A DNA stretch of 64,000 nucleotides from Calliopsis andreniformis. Taxonomy: Eukaryota > Arthropoda > Insecta > Hymenoptera > Andrenidae. Positions 36,097-47,694 of the stretch are shown here, piece by piece. The stretch lies in the NCBI RefSeq assembly GCF_051401765.1, contig NC_135066.1:24617501-24681500 (forward strand). The letters are read 5' to 3'. The translations under genes and the position numbers were made by a program. The notes under the pieces are model-generated. The model saw only the letters and a list, made by a program, of their open reading frames with translations, was not told the DNA's origin and searched no databases. Numbering within the stretch: the first letter of the stretch is position 1; each line of letters opens with the position of its first letter.

Positions 36097-36829
36097 ATTC
36101 TTTACAACGTAGGAACAAGTTCCATTAAAAATAAATTCAGTGATTGTATCACTTGATCAGTGTTGGTGGGCATGCAATGAAGTGAATACATCTTCGATAC
36201 AGCAATAACTCGGATACACTTCACGTGGCGACCCTTCATTTTGGGTAGTGGCGCATACCTGCGATCAGCTGTGCACAGGGCGCTGACTACCATACAACTA
36301 TTTCTTCCGCAGATGTTCCGGTTCAGCACAGTGACCTAGTGGCACAGATTTCTAAAAAGGAAGGAAAGGAATTACCGAAAGGGTGAGTTTTATTCAATTT
36401 GTCGGTAATCAGTATTTTTTAAATTTAACGCAGGCTATGACTTCTTGTCGACGATATTTTTCCAACGGAGCGAAATATCGAAAAATGCCACTCTTCCTTT
36501 TCGAGTCCTTTACTCATAATAAGTAAAGAAGCAATAGTAACAGTTTCCTATATCTCGCACCGTTTTCGAGAAAATCGACTCCGAAGATCGCGATTTCCCA
36601 CCACTGGTGCTGACTCGCTTGCTCGCGTACGAGCGCGGCCACATAGCGCGTAGCTTACGCTACCGCGGGCGCTCCACCGGTATACTTGCGCGCGGATTGG
36701 TCGGGGTTTTCTGTTAATATCTCGTTAACGAAGCCTCGAAGAACATTTTCGCTAAACAAATAGTTGTTTCAAATCACCCCTCGAATCACCCCTTTTAAGG
36801 AACTCCAACATTTTTGGGACACCCTGTAT

Positions 36830-37167
36830 AGCAATGTAAAGATTGCTGCTCCACCGAGATTCAATGTTGATGACTCTGTACACGTGAGCAAATACAAAAC
36901 AGTTTTCCACAAAGGATATACCCCAAATTGGACTGCTGACACGTTTAAGATATTCAAAGTACTAATCCTGTGATTTATCTGCTGCAAGATTCTTGCGGGA
37001 ATCCTATTGCAGGAGGATTTTATGAACATGAATTACAACGCGTTATCAATTCCGATGTGTATTTAGTGGAAAAAGTATTGCGTAAGAAGGACGATACGGT
37101 ATATGTGAAGTGGTTAGGATTTGATAATTCGCACAACTCTTGGATACATGAAAATAATGTATTGTAA
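36830..37167 (+). pseudogene. Polinton integrase, C-terminal part
   Basis: Two adjacent frames (36764-36973 and 36970-37167) encode an SH3-like DNA-binding segment (APPRFNVDDSVHVSKYKT, FHKGYTPNWTADTFKI) and a chromodomain-like end (YLVEKVLRKKDDTVYVKWLGF, NSWIHENNVL). They are joined by a small frameshift at about 36970. This is the missing C-terminus of the integrase at 33871. Confidence 0.85.
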
Positions 37168-37264
37168 ACATAAAAAGATGTTTTTACTACAATGTTAATA
37201 TAAAAATGCAAATAAATCGATTTCATAAAATAATTTCAATTTATTATTGTATAGCTTCTATTCT

Positions 37265-39080
37265 TTACAATGTTATTTTATGATGCCCCCAAGGTAATGT
37301 TTCATTTGAATCAGATATAAGATATCGCTTATCATCATGTGGACTGAGAGCTATTTTCAATTCTGTTACAGTATACACCTTATGCAATTTAAATCTCATG
37401 CATGACTGACGATGAGTTATTTCAAATGCATCGTGTAAACAATACTTGTAATCATCGAAATTTATCGCTTCGACTACAACGTTGTTTTTGACACCTTTCA
37501 ATTTTTTCACATCTTTTTTACCAAATACTTTCAAAGCATACATCTTTGCTCTAACAATAAGTCCAATGAATTCAGTCATTATTGAACCATTGTTTTCATC
37601 TATCATCAAACCAGGCACTTTCTTATTGACAAGCGGTATACCATATACATTGTCTATTGGATAATCGCTGGTGTCGAATCTATGGATATCGCGTTTCATC
37701 ATCTCATAAACATCTTCACACTGAATATAATAAATTAAACTGTCTGTGTCGGTGTAAATAATTTTACAATTTCGTTGGTGTTGTTACATCCGGCCTTCAC
37801 CTGGGGTCCCCTTTTCCGTTGTCAATAAGCGAGAAATGCTGATGCATTTCACAACATTGTTATGCGAGCGAGTATAACCGACACCGCCGAGCTAATGTAA
37901 CAAAATAACACATAAGCGTTTTCCTTTTGGGTATTACGAAGAATGACCCAAAAGGAATATTATAAAGAGCAGGCGAGCCAATCGATCGAGAGTCTTTTAG
38001 AGTCGTTAGAGTCCTTCAAATCAGGCTCAGCCACCCCGAGATCATAGCGAATCTCTGACCATCGCCGCGACGCGAGAACTGTAACATCGTAACAGTGAGG
38101 GCGTAACGCGTAGCAACGGTAAATCGCGTATAGAGTCGAAGGGAATAGTTAAGAATTCCGCGCAGTTCGAATCCGCCATCTCTTGACCGCGTAGAGTAAC
38201 TCAGCGAAGTACAAAGTAGGGAAGTGCGTGAGACAAAGGAACTAGCAACGCGAAGCAACCTCGAGCGACCAGCGACCGGCTACAAAGGCGAGGTGGCGTC
38301 AGCGACTTTATACTCACAAACATAGAAGGAGTTGGTATGTAAACAACGAACCGCCAAATACATTTACAATTGTTAAACCCAAACAAGCGATACAGTTCAC
38401 TCTCCACCCTCTCCTTACATTATTTATAAGAGAAAGTTTACTCAAGGTGTGCTTTAGCACTTTAAAAGAGCAAGAACCCCTAAGGTTGATCTCTGCCGCT
38501 CGAGATGACCGCCGTCTAGTTAGGACGTAATAGTGTAATGGATACATATAAGCGTAGTGGAATTTGTACAAACATGTTTTTGATATGTCTAGAATGGCCA
38601 TACCAACGTAAATTGGTTTGTCGAATTTAACCATAAGTTTACGCAACTCAATTGCAATTAAATTTTCTGAAAAAATACTTTTGCTATGAAAGTTAGGTTT
38701 TGTGATCATCGCCTCCACACCAAATCTTCCATCCCATTTTGTCAGAAGCTTTACATCAACATGATTTCGAACATTTTCCATTATTTTACCAAATACTGCA
38801 TTGTTTATTAGTTTATACAAATTTTTTTTATAATCACTTGATGCATGCGTTCGAAATTGAGTATTGAGATCTATATAATCGCGAAGCCATGGGGATTGAT
38901 TAAATTGGAGAATGCGGTGTATCTTTGTAATGCGAAGGCCATCATGTATACACTGTTGTGAGTTGCGATAACGAATAAGGTAACGCTCTGTTGGAATATG
39001 GGATAACGATTTAAAATAAAAAGAAATTTAATTTTAATACAACGCACGGAAGAAGTCTGTACGATATCAGATCCCACATG
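37265..39080 (-). pseudogene. polB: Polinton DNA polymerase B, C-terminal part, split by a solo LTR
   Basis: On the minus strand from about 39080: a YRNSQQC...WLRDYI segment, then LYKLINNAVFGKIMENVRNH (motif B region), KLLTKWDGRFGVEAM and LDISKTCLYKFH, then, across the inserted solo LTR (37782-38532), the YTDTDSL catalytic motif and DTSDYPIDNVYGIPL...DKRYLISDSNETLPWGH to the stop at 37265. Frameshifts occur upstream of 38820. The palm motif A region is absent. It converges tail-to-tail on the integrase and is inverted relative to the N-terminal piece at 20650-22645. Confidence 0.88.
37782..38532 (+). repeat. 751-bp solo LTR inside DNA polymerase B
   Basis: Starts TGTTACATCCGG and ends GGACGTAATA (TGTTAC versus GTAAYA inverted ends). 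GTGT lies directly before (37778-37781) and after (38533-38536), a 4-bp target duplication. Polymerase coding homology stops and restarts at these points. TATTATAAAGAG near 37957 is a TATA-like box in plus orientation. No partner LTR or internal region is in the window. Confidence 0.75.
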
Positions 39081-41024
39081 AATATATCCAAAAGTAAATA
39101 AAATACCATAAAAACAACACAGAACACTTTCCGTATCCTTCGATACTTGTTTTTGTTCCTTGATTATATAATCTAACAGGCCCCCTCAAAAACAAGTCGG
39201 TGCTGTTCACACTAATTGTACACTAATACGTGTACTACGAGTATTACCGTACAGACTGTTTAACTTGTGTTTTATTTTGACTCTAATTCTGGGAACAAAA
39301 TACAAATCCAACATTCCAACATGGTCCAACATTCGTTGCAAGGGAATGGGGAAACCCAGAAAAACCCATCCAGACCATACAAACTATACACAAAATAATA
39401 ATAATTTTTATGCTTATATTAATCTTATTATTCTAATCCCATTTTTGCTCTAAATTCCAAATATTTGCTTGCTGACAACGGCTTCATTAAAGCATCTGCT
39501 AGTTGATCACCTGTAGGAATATATTCAAATTTTATTACATTCTTTTCAACTTGTTCTCTTGAAAAGTGGTATTTTATGTCTATATGTTTCGAACGCTTAT
39601 GACTACTTGGATTACTCGCAATATTAATGCAACCCATATTGTCTTTGTAAATTATTATTGGATCAAAGACACTTATATTAATACTAATTGCCAAGGATTT
39701 TAACCATAATTCCTCTCTCACAGCTTCAAAAAGAGCTATGTACTCTGCTTCTGTGTACCAGACAGCCACTGATGTTTGCCTTTTCGTATTCCAGCAGATT
39801 GTACATTGTTCATACAACTTAAATAAATATCCCGTTGTGCTCTTACGATCCATATTTTCATTACCTCCCCAATCAGAAACGACATATCCACTGAATAGAT
39901 TTTTATAATCAGTTTTAACGTATGTTAATTTAAGATCAGCAGACCCTTTAAGGTACCTCAGAACCCTTTTAAGGTTTTGCCACAGTTCTCTGTTATTTTT
40001 ACTTGAGTATCGACTTAAAATATTTACCGCTATACTTAAATCGGGTCTCGTACAAATCATTATATACATCAAGCATCCAATTAAATTACGACAAGGTGCA
40101 TTATATTCTTCTTCTAAATTCAAAGCTATATGATCTAATACACTTGGAAGAGGTGTACTTACAGGTTTGCAATCTAACATATTAAATTTCATAAGAACAG
40201 TCTTAATATATGCACTTTGATCCAATATTACTTGTCCATTAGTTCTTCTCACTTTTATTCCAAGAAATAACTTAATTTCATTTAAATCTGTCATGCAAAA
40301 TCTATTTTTCAAATAATTTTTGAAATTTTGCATTGTCTCAAATTCAGCAGTCATAATTACTAGATCATCCACATATAGTACCACATATATATTCTATAAT
40401 ATATTCTTTTTATCTAATATATAAATACAACGATCCGCTGATAAATTTCGGAAACCTTTCTCTAGAAGAGCTTTTTCGAAGATCTCAAACCAGCATCTGG
40501 CTGATTGCTTGAGACCATACAAAGCTTTATTCAATTTACACACTTGATTATTACTATCACATTTAACACTTTCGGAAATTCGCATATAAATTTCTTCCCT
40601 TAAAATACCATTTAAAAATGTCGTCTTAACATCCATTTGATGCACTAGTAAATTATGCTAATTAGCAAAAGCCATAAGAAATCTAAAGCTTGACATTCTA
40701 GCTACAGGTGCAAATGTTTCATTATAATCTTCTAAATATTTCTGACTGAAACCACGGGCCACTAATCGAGCTTTGTATTTTAACGGATTTCCGAATTCAT
40801 CATTTTTGATCGTGAATACCCATTTACAATCAACTTATTCTTATTCTTTGGCTTCGATACCAAATCCCAAGTTTTATTTATGACTAACGAGTTTATTTCA
40901 TCGGCAATAGCTTGTTCCCACCATTTAATTTCATCAAATGAGTTGGGTATTTTGCAAACTATCGATTGAGCGCACAAAAGATAATTATCGTCATCATTAA
41001 ATTCATTATATGACATAGGAGTCC
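39081..41024 (-). mobile_element. Degenerate Ty1/copia retrotransposon, 3' half
   Basis: A copia pol remnant (39428-41016) is followed on the minus strand by a polypurine tract GAGGGGGCC (about 39179-39187) and TGTTAGATTATATAATC, a plausible 3' LTR start at 39178. Only about 80-100 bp of LTR precede the Polinton polymerase, so it is truncated there. The 5' side is cut off at about 41024 by the R1-type LINE; gag, protease and integrase are missing. Confidence 0.8.
39428..41016 (-). pseudogene. pol: Ty1/copia Pol remnant (RT and RNase H)
   Basis: Three frames in order: 40780-41016 (WWEQAIADEINSLVINKTWDL, the copia RT entry), 40394-40645 (MHQMDVKTTFLNGILREEIYM, KLNKALYGLKQSARCWF), and 39428-40384 (LYVDDLVIMT with the YVDD box, FLGIKVRR, TRPDLSIAVNILSRY, DWGGNENMDRKSTTGYLF, EAEYIALFEAVREELWL, KRSKHIDIKYHFSRE, PTGDQLADALMKPL). 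Stops and frameshifts separate the pieces, so it is inactive although the RNase H part is well preserved. Confidence 0.9.
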
Positions 41025-41027
41025 TCC

Positions 41028-43450
41028 GTTATCGCAACTTGCGCCGCGCGCTCCGGCTGACCACCGGGCCACGGGCCCATACTTACATCCGTAAAGGGCC
41101 ATGGCCTGCACTACTCCCACATATAGGCGGCGTACCTTCGCATTGGGTCCCCCTAGGTTGGGCAAAAGTCGACCAAGCATGGTCGACGTGGCCACAACCC
41201 GGGGGACTAGGCGGTCGAAGTGCTCTTCAAAGCGCCAGCGGCTGACGATTTCTAGGCCGAGGTACTTGAACCTTCCCCTGACCTGGATGGGGGCATCACC
41301 CACCCAGACCCGAGCCTGGGGCGCGCGCCGCGACAGAGGCAGCCCATGAAACCAGACTACCTCCGTCTTTTGCGGCGAGATCCGGAGCCCCAAGGCTCGG
41401 ATCCTGGCGACGACCAGGGCCACCGCCATCTCGGTCAGACGGACGGTCCTCGTCCATTCCCTCCCCACGGCAACGAGGAGCGTGTCGTCGGCGTAACAGA
41501 CAACGCTCGTACCGGTGGGGATGGGCCCGCGCAGCACGGAGTCGTACCCCACGTCCCATAGGAGTGATCCTAAAACGGAACCCTGAGGCACGCCCCGGCT
41601 GAGCACCTTCCGCTGGGTGTTGTTCCGGCCCGGGAATTCGATTTCCCTGTCCCGCAGGTAATCCGACATCACGGCCTGGAGGTAGGGCGGCACCCCGTAT
41701 TCTCGGAGTGCCACCCTTATTGCCCCCCAGGGCAGGGAGTTAAATACGTTGGCGATATCTAAACTTATCGCCAACGCAACCCCACCCTGGGAGACGGCCG
41801 TGTCCGTGAGGGATTTGACGTGATCGATCGCGTCTAACCTCGATCTTCCCCCACGGAAGCCGAACTGACAGTCGGCTATGCCGGGACCGTCACGGGCCAA
41901 TGCCTCCTCGAATCGACGAGCGAGCACGCGCTCGAATAGTTTGCCGATTTCATCGAGGAGGCAGATGGGCCGGTACGCGGAGGGTGAATCCGCGGGCTTG
42001 CCTTTCTTCGGGACGAGGACCATCCGTCCTCACTTCCAGAGAAGCGGTACACGCCCCGACTGCAAACAGCCATTAAACAGGCTTAGCAGCCGGGACCCTG
42101 GGACGCGCAGTGCCTTCTTCAAGGCAGGTCCGGGCACTCCGTCCGGGCCGGGGGCGGTGTCGCGCACCCCCAAGCGACGGACGGCGGCAGCGAACTCCCC
42201 TTGGCTGACCCCCAATTCGGCGGACCAGGTGGTCGGGTCCGCCGACTCCGGCGGCCGTGGCTCCTCCGGATCGACAGAAAAGAGAGTGTCCACGATGCGC
42301 CGGAGAATGGGGGTAGGTCGAGACTCGCCGTGACCGGGGGTGCCGCAGGGCGTAATCGCCCTAAGACGATTCTATACGGTCGCCCCTATGGGACACGGTC
42401 TAGCGAGTCTAGGAGCTCGCGCCAGGCCTCGGACTTGGCCTTTTTGATGGCCGCCTGGAGGGCTACCGTTGCTTGCCGATAATCCTCGTACAGCATTTCT
42501 TCCCTCGCGGCGTCGCGGTTGGCACGTCTGCGGGCCCTGGTGTAACGGCGTCGGACTGCCACCCTTGCGTCGCGCAAGGCGGCGATTTCGCCCGACCACC
42601 AGTATACGGCCCGCTTGCGAGGCTTTCCGGTCCGGGGCATGGCGGCGTCGCAGACCGCCGCCAGAGACTCCCAAAACCATTCTGTCTCGCTATCGACGTC
42701 CGCGACGAGCCCAGCCGGCGGCTCCGGCCAGGCCATCGCGAGGGAGGCGGCCCATCTGCGGGGCGGCTGACCGCCTCTGGGGCGACGGGCTGGGTGGGGG
42801 TTTTCAGCGGAGATGTGCATCAGCACATGGAGGTGGTCACTTAGTGACTCCACCTCATCCGCCACCGTCCACCCGGTAACACAGCGCGCGGCGCAGGGCG
42901 TCGCCCATGATAGGTCGACGATCGATTCGCCCTGCCACGGCACGCATGTGCTTGCGGAGCCCCGATTGAGTAAGAGGAGCCCAGCGCCCGTCGCCCATTC
43001 CAGCACCGTTTCTCCCCTCGCGTCTGTCCCGGGACAACCCCAAGCCGTCGACTTGGCGTTGAAGTCGCCCAGGACTGGGGTGCGGCTGACTGGAGAGCGG
43101 GACACGACGTCCCTGACCTCGTCCAGCAGCCGCTCGAACGTCGCAAGGGGGGCACTGGGCGGGGCGTATATGCCGACCACCGCTAGGCCGTCGTAAGTCG
43201 CCGCGACATACCCGCGACCATGCGCAAAGGTGCAGAGGGCCGCGGAGCCGTCGGCGATAATCGCGACGGAGCCGAGGGCATCTCCCGCCCAATTTGGGCG
43301 GTCGAGTACCCTATATGGCTCCGCCACGACGGCCAACCCTAGACCAAGCTCGGCCAACGTCTGCTGCAGAAGGTCCTGCGACACGGCCGAGTGGTTGAGG
43401 TTGGCTTGTAGGATTTTGGTCGTGGGGGTGAACTGTATGCCGTGTCCATG
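41028..43450 (-). pseudogene. R1-type ORF2 (AP endonuclease and reverse transcriptase)
   Basis: The endonuclease frame (43384-42386, homology extending upstream to about 43450) contains LGDFNAKSTAWG and SDHLHVLM. After a frameshift, 42293-42030 holds APGPDGVPG at the RT entry. A TGA after LLWK is followed by the RT frame 42023-41028 with YRPICLLDEIGKLFE, FGFRGGRSRLDAI, SLDIANVFNSLPW, GVPQGSVLGSLLW and YADDTLLVA. The C-terminal Cys/His domain is missing. In the order and wording of motifs it is closest to R1/waldo-like arthropod LINEs. Confidence 0.9.
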
Positions 43451-43635
43451 GCCTCCCCACGGCCGGATCCTTCTTCCATCGGTGCGGGCTCTTCTGCCCG
43501 GGGCTTCTCCGTTGGCTTCGGTGCTGGTTCCCTTGTTGCCGAGGCGGCCGGACCAGCTTGGCCGGACGCCCCGGGTGAAGGCCGGTTTTCCTCCCCCTTC
43601 TCGGCGGTGGCGGCGCGCAAGCTTTTGCGCCCAGC

Positions 43636-45616
43636 CTATGGTTCAGGGCGGCCCAGGTCTGTGCGGACCGGGCATTTCGGCGATGCCGTGCATTGCCGCG
43701 CCATGTGCTCGGTGCTACCACATGTGTAGCACCTGGCGCGACGGTTTGCTTCAGTTGGGCACTTCTGCTGCACGTGCCCCAGCTCCAGACATTTGAAGCA
43801 TCGCTGGGGACGCGCAGCCAGGGCCTCGACCCGGGCCGATGTCCAGCCGACCCTTATGCACCCGGCGGCCATGAGTTTGGTCATGGCCGCGACTGGATAC
43901 CTAAGCCAAACGGTGCCCAGCCTTGACGCTGATCGGCGGACTACGCCGGTGGGCACTGCTTCTATGCGGCAACCGGCGATGCCTGCGACGGAGGCCGCCA
44001 CCGCCTCCGCGGTCACGGACTCGCCCAGGCCGCTTATGCGCGCTTCGGCGCATTTTACGGGCCTGGACACTTTTACGTCCGTGCCGCGGAAGTCTTCTAC
44101 CAACCTCTCAGAAAGGCGATCAGCGCCAGCTGTGTTTTCTGGGCCGGGGACCTCGAGGATCGAGGAACCAAGTTCAGCATAAGTCATGACGTTTCCAGGG
44201 GGTAGGGTCAGACTGACCGCTGCCCTTTTGGGTGCGCGGGGCGGACGCACGCGCGGCGCGTTATTGGGGGCTGCGTCTGGTGGCGGGGGAGCAACGCGTG
44301 CACGCTCTAGCGTCTGCAATCTTCCGCCTCTCCTTCCTGCAGACAACCCTGGACCAAGTGTCGGCAGTGGGGCGGGAGGAGGCTTGTGGGGCCGACGTGG
44401 GGCCCGGCTGAGGCGGGCGCGCGGTTATGGCGGCCTTGCCGCGGCGTTGGCTGCGGGCCCTCGGTGCGGCCGCAGCGGGCGGCTTTGCCTTCTTAGGTGC
44501 CGCCGTGGATGTTGCAGCGTGGGCGACAGGAACGGCTGCGCGGCGGGTGGAAGGAGGGGCGGCGCGGCGTGCCGCAGTTGGAGGAACAGCGGCCTTACGG
44601 TCCACTGCTTCCCTGTCCTTTTTTCTTTGCCGCCTTGCTCGCCTCTTCTGTGTCGCGGTTAGTCCCCCTGTAACGGTAGCGGCCGCAGTTGGCCGCGGGG
44701 GTGCCGCAGCAGGATCGGGGCGCGGTGAGTCGCGCAGCGTGTGTGTAGGACGCGCCCGCGAGGCAGCGGCGTAGCTCGGCGGTTTGCGGGCCTATGGTGG
44801 TGGTGGCGCGCCCAGGCGGGTCGCGAGCCGTTGCTCCATTTCGCCGCAAAGGCGGCGTATCAGGCCCTCGACGCCGGCGAGTGGGTCCTGACAGGCCGTG
44901 TCGGATGGTGGTCCCGATGAACCGCGAGTGACGGGCCGCTGCCTTTGGACCTTCGGCGCTGGAGGCGCTGGAGGCGTTGGAGGCGTTGGTGGCCGCGGTG
45001 GTGGTGGTGGTGGTGCGACCGGAGGGGTTTTCACCCTCGGCGGCGACGCGCGGCGAGCCGGGGAGGTGCGGCCCATGAGCTTTGCCTCAAGCTCGGCTAC
45101 GCGCGTGTTCAATTGCGCAACTATGCGCTCGAGCTCGGCTTCGCGGTCTGTGGTCTTGGACCTCTTGGCTTGCTCTACCGCGGTCTGGCGGATGGTTATG
45201 GCCGCCATTCGCAACTGGCGTACCATTGACCCCTTCAAATTGTTGCTACACTTAGCAACTTTTAGAATTGTTTCCGAGCCCTCGAAAATCCTCGCTCCGA
45301 GGTCGGTCGTCAGGGCGTGCCGCATTTCCTCCGCGAGCTCGTCCTCCCGTATGGGCTCGCAGGATCTTGAAATTGGCGTCGCCGGCACCGCGGGGTCTTC
45401 GGCATTTAGTTCCTCCCTCAGCTGGCGCTCCTGCAGCGTCAGCTGTATCAGCTGACACTTAGCTTCGGCGAGGCCGACGTAGTCCCCGGTGGTCGGGGGA
45501 CGACCGCGCTTTTTCCCTGCCGGTCGTGGGGCACGGGTCAGCCGGACGGACCGAATGGAATCCGCAGAGCTGGCTGAGTCCCACCCGTCGTCGTCCGTAA
45601 TTCCTACGGACGAGGA
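43636..45616 (-). pseudogene. R1-type ORF1 (Gag-like, CCHC zinc knuckles)
   Basis: The frame starts upstream of 45388 (open from 45616) with a coiled-coil-like segment (QLIQLTLQERQLREELNAE, REAELERIVAQLNTRVAELE), then a Pro-rich linker (PPVAPPPPPPRPPTPPTP). After frameshifts (near 44790 and 44340) it continues through an RRM-like middle to three Cys/His knuckles, CFKCLELGHVQQKC, CYTCGSTEHMARQC and a degraded CTASPKC. Typical LINE ORF1 nucleic-acid chaperone organisation; inactivated by at least two frame changes. Confidence 0.82.
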
Positions 45617-45794
45617 TCACCAGGGAGATTTCTTGCGGCTGTGGCCGGAACTCGGTCCCGGCAGCCGCTCTAGTCGCACCACAGGGCGCGCGAGGATCAT
45701 CTCACTTACTACCCTGGGTGCGCCAGATATCGAAGCAGACGCCGGGACAGACGATGTGCCTTCCCCGGACCCCTCTTCACCACCCACACAGCAC

Positions 45795-46140
45795 CATAAC
45801 ATTGCAGCAATGTCTCTGCAATGATACGATGCAAGATTGTAATATTGCACCGAATCATTGCAGAGACGTTGCAGATTCATTCCTATGTCCGCCTTGGGTA
45901 ATATTGCAGGAGTGTATTCCTGCAAACTTGCGGCAACGTTACAGGTATTTATTTTTGCAATATTACAGTAATGATCCTGCAACGTTTCGGCAAAATTGTG
46001 GCATTGATCCTGTAACGCTTTGACAATAATATGGTATGACGTTGCAGGTTCACTCCTTTATTCGGCCTATGGTATTGCATAGTAATATTTAGCAGGAGTG
46101 TATTCCTGCAACGTTTCGGCAATGTGATCGCAATATTACG
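45795..46140. repeat. Left subterminal repeats of the 5.2-kb transposon
   Basis: Many copies, in both orientations, of AATATTGCAGGAGTGTATTCCTGCAA-like words (core TTGCAG/CTGCAA). The same core makes up the right flank, supporting a single element. Confidence 0.65.
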
Positions 46141-46516
46141 GAAACGTTAAAAGTAAATGCAAGGGAAATGAATTAAATTACAATAAACATCAATTAAATG
46201 TTCATATATTTCATGTATAATAAATTAAATATTTGTAGCACTATTGTCCGATACAGAGTGCGAACGCATAACCCGGGTTTTTGCTTGGGCTAACCATTTA
46301 GACCCCGCATTAATTATTTCTGCATCGCAACATTTAAGTCCTCTTTCTTCGCATGCGGCGTGTACTGATCCTGGGATAATACGGTTAAATTTATTTTACA
46401 ATTTTAAGTGATAAAATAAGATAAATAAAAAGTTACTTACTCAGTACTAGCTTGTGGATGTTGACGAAACTTTTGAATGGTTTCTTTGACTTTTTTCCGT
46501 GCCAACTATAGCTCAT
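46141..46516. other. Unassigned interior of the 5.2-kb transposon
   Basis: AT-rich. On the minus strand a short open stretch with KKVKETIQKFRQHPQAS ends at a GTAAGT donor near 46441 and a TATCCCAG acceptor lies near 46372, so a spliced second product is conceivable but unsupported. Confidence 0.3.
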
Positions 46517-47176
46517 TGTTGGTATCGCTTAAAATAAGGGATCCAACGGAGGTCCGGATGAGGTGAGATTGAGGGGATACGAAAGAAAACGAAGACACAA
46601 GTTTTATATTTTGTCGGCCCTGAAAAGGGCTTTTAAGCGACGTTTATTAAACTTTAGCTTTGGGGCTGGGTGTTGCTCCGGTCCTCGGCGGCTCCTGTGG
46701 ACGGCGGTGGATCGGAGGGCCCTGTGGTCGTGGCGACGCCTTTAGCCCCCTTTAGCGACGTTGGCGTCTGAAAAAGAGAGATAGCGGCGGAACCGCGGCG
46801 GTAAGCAAGAGTGGAAGTCTAGCTATACCAAAGATTCCCAACTCCAGGCTGCGCTCGCGAGCCTATTTGGAGGGGATAGCAATACCTTGCTTGTAACGCA
46901 AAGGTAAAGCAGTGGACTGTATGATCGACTTTCCTTTAAAATTAAAGGGATCGTCGACCTGCAAGTGCGTAGAGAGGAGAAACCTCTTCTCTACGTCTTA
47001 TGCACCTTTTAAAGAGGTGCACGTCGGTTGAATCCCTGCGAGAGCAGAGATTCGCGAGCGTTGAAATGCACTGTCCCTAGCTGGTGCTAGGCTCAGAGGC
47101 AGGTGACGGCCAGAGTCTCCACTACACCGGTCACCGCGCCGTGTGCATCTATTCGTCACACGGGGGTTGCTTCTAT
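46517..47176 (-). repeat. LTR-A copy 3, truncated
   Basis: TGTTGGTATCGCTTAAAATA and the next 650 bp match the 3' half of LTR-A (reverse complement of about 52690-53361), including the GCCCTTTTCAGGGC stem-loop at about 46616-46632 and ACACGGGGGTTGCTTC. It stops where the (TA)n tract begins. Confidence 0.8.
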
Positions 47177-47177
47177 A

Positions 47178-47242
<65 letters not shown>

Positions 47243-47243
47243 C

Positions 47244-47298
<55 letters not shown>

Positions 47299-47340
47299 TG
47301 TTCCATAGTATTCCATAGTAGTCCTATATATATATATATG
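47177..47340. repeat. (TA)n microsatellite
   Basis: Long TATATA runs from 47181 to about 47290 with a short ATCATATATTAT interruption, then shorter runs to 47340. The Tyr/Ile-repeat ORFs here are artefacts. Confidence 0.95.
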
Positions 47341-47694
47341 TACATACCGTGATGTTTACTTACCGCAATGATGAAAATTGTTTCGAGAAGATATTCAAAG
47401 TTCACTATTTCGATAAATAGGTTAACAAAGAAACAATGAATTAACTAGATAATATAAGAATTATATTTATATTTACTTATATTTACTTATATTTACTAGA
47501 TAATATAAGAACGTATAAGAACAATGAAATATGTATAATATATAATATATTATTTTATATACAATAACGCCAACTATAAAAAGGCGATGAAAACGTAAGA
47601 TGATTGTTCTTCGGGGGCGTGAATGACATGCAGCCGGCAAATGAAGAAAACAAACACATAACGACAGGATCAAAATATTATTTTTCATTCGCAT
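47341..47694. other. AT-rich leader before the transposase
   Basis: No gene seen. Short repeats of TATATTTACT (47462-47500) occur. Any promoter of the downstream transposase would lie here. Confidence 0.4.

Larger units (their letters stand above)
34373..36829 (+). mobile_element. DDE transposon inserted in the Polinton integrase
   Basis: About 2.4 kb separates the two integrase halves. The right end reads TTTTTGGGACACCCTGTA|TA, the terminal signature of many arthropod IS630/Tc1/mariner-like elements, and integrase coding resumes immediately after it. The matching left terminus (TACAGGGTGTCCC) is not present near 34373-34560, so the left end is deleted or rearranged along with some integrase sequence. 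The transposase gene runs in plus orientation. Confidence 0.75.
41025..45782 (-). mobile_element. R1-type non-LTR retrotransposon, 3'-truncated
   Basis: A GC-rich block (much richer than its neighbours) carries ORF1 and ORF2 on the minus strand in R1-clade order. The 5' end abuts the terminus of a DNA transposon at 45783. The 3' end is cut within the RT C-terminal region at about 41028, where copia sequence begins. Loss of the 3' end is unusual for LINEs, which are usually 5'-truncated, and suggests a later deletion or recombination. Confidence 0.88.

Noticed and set aside
44186..44774. Plus-strand Gly/Ala/Arg-rich ORFs across the R1 element
   Set aside because: They are antisense shadows of GC-rich ORF1; the minus strand carries the zinc-knuckle and coiled-coil motifs.
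47084..47405. Tyr/Ile repeat ORFs
   Set aside because: They are translations of the (TA)n microsatellite.
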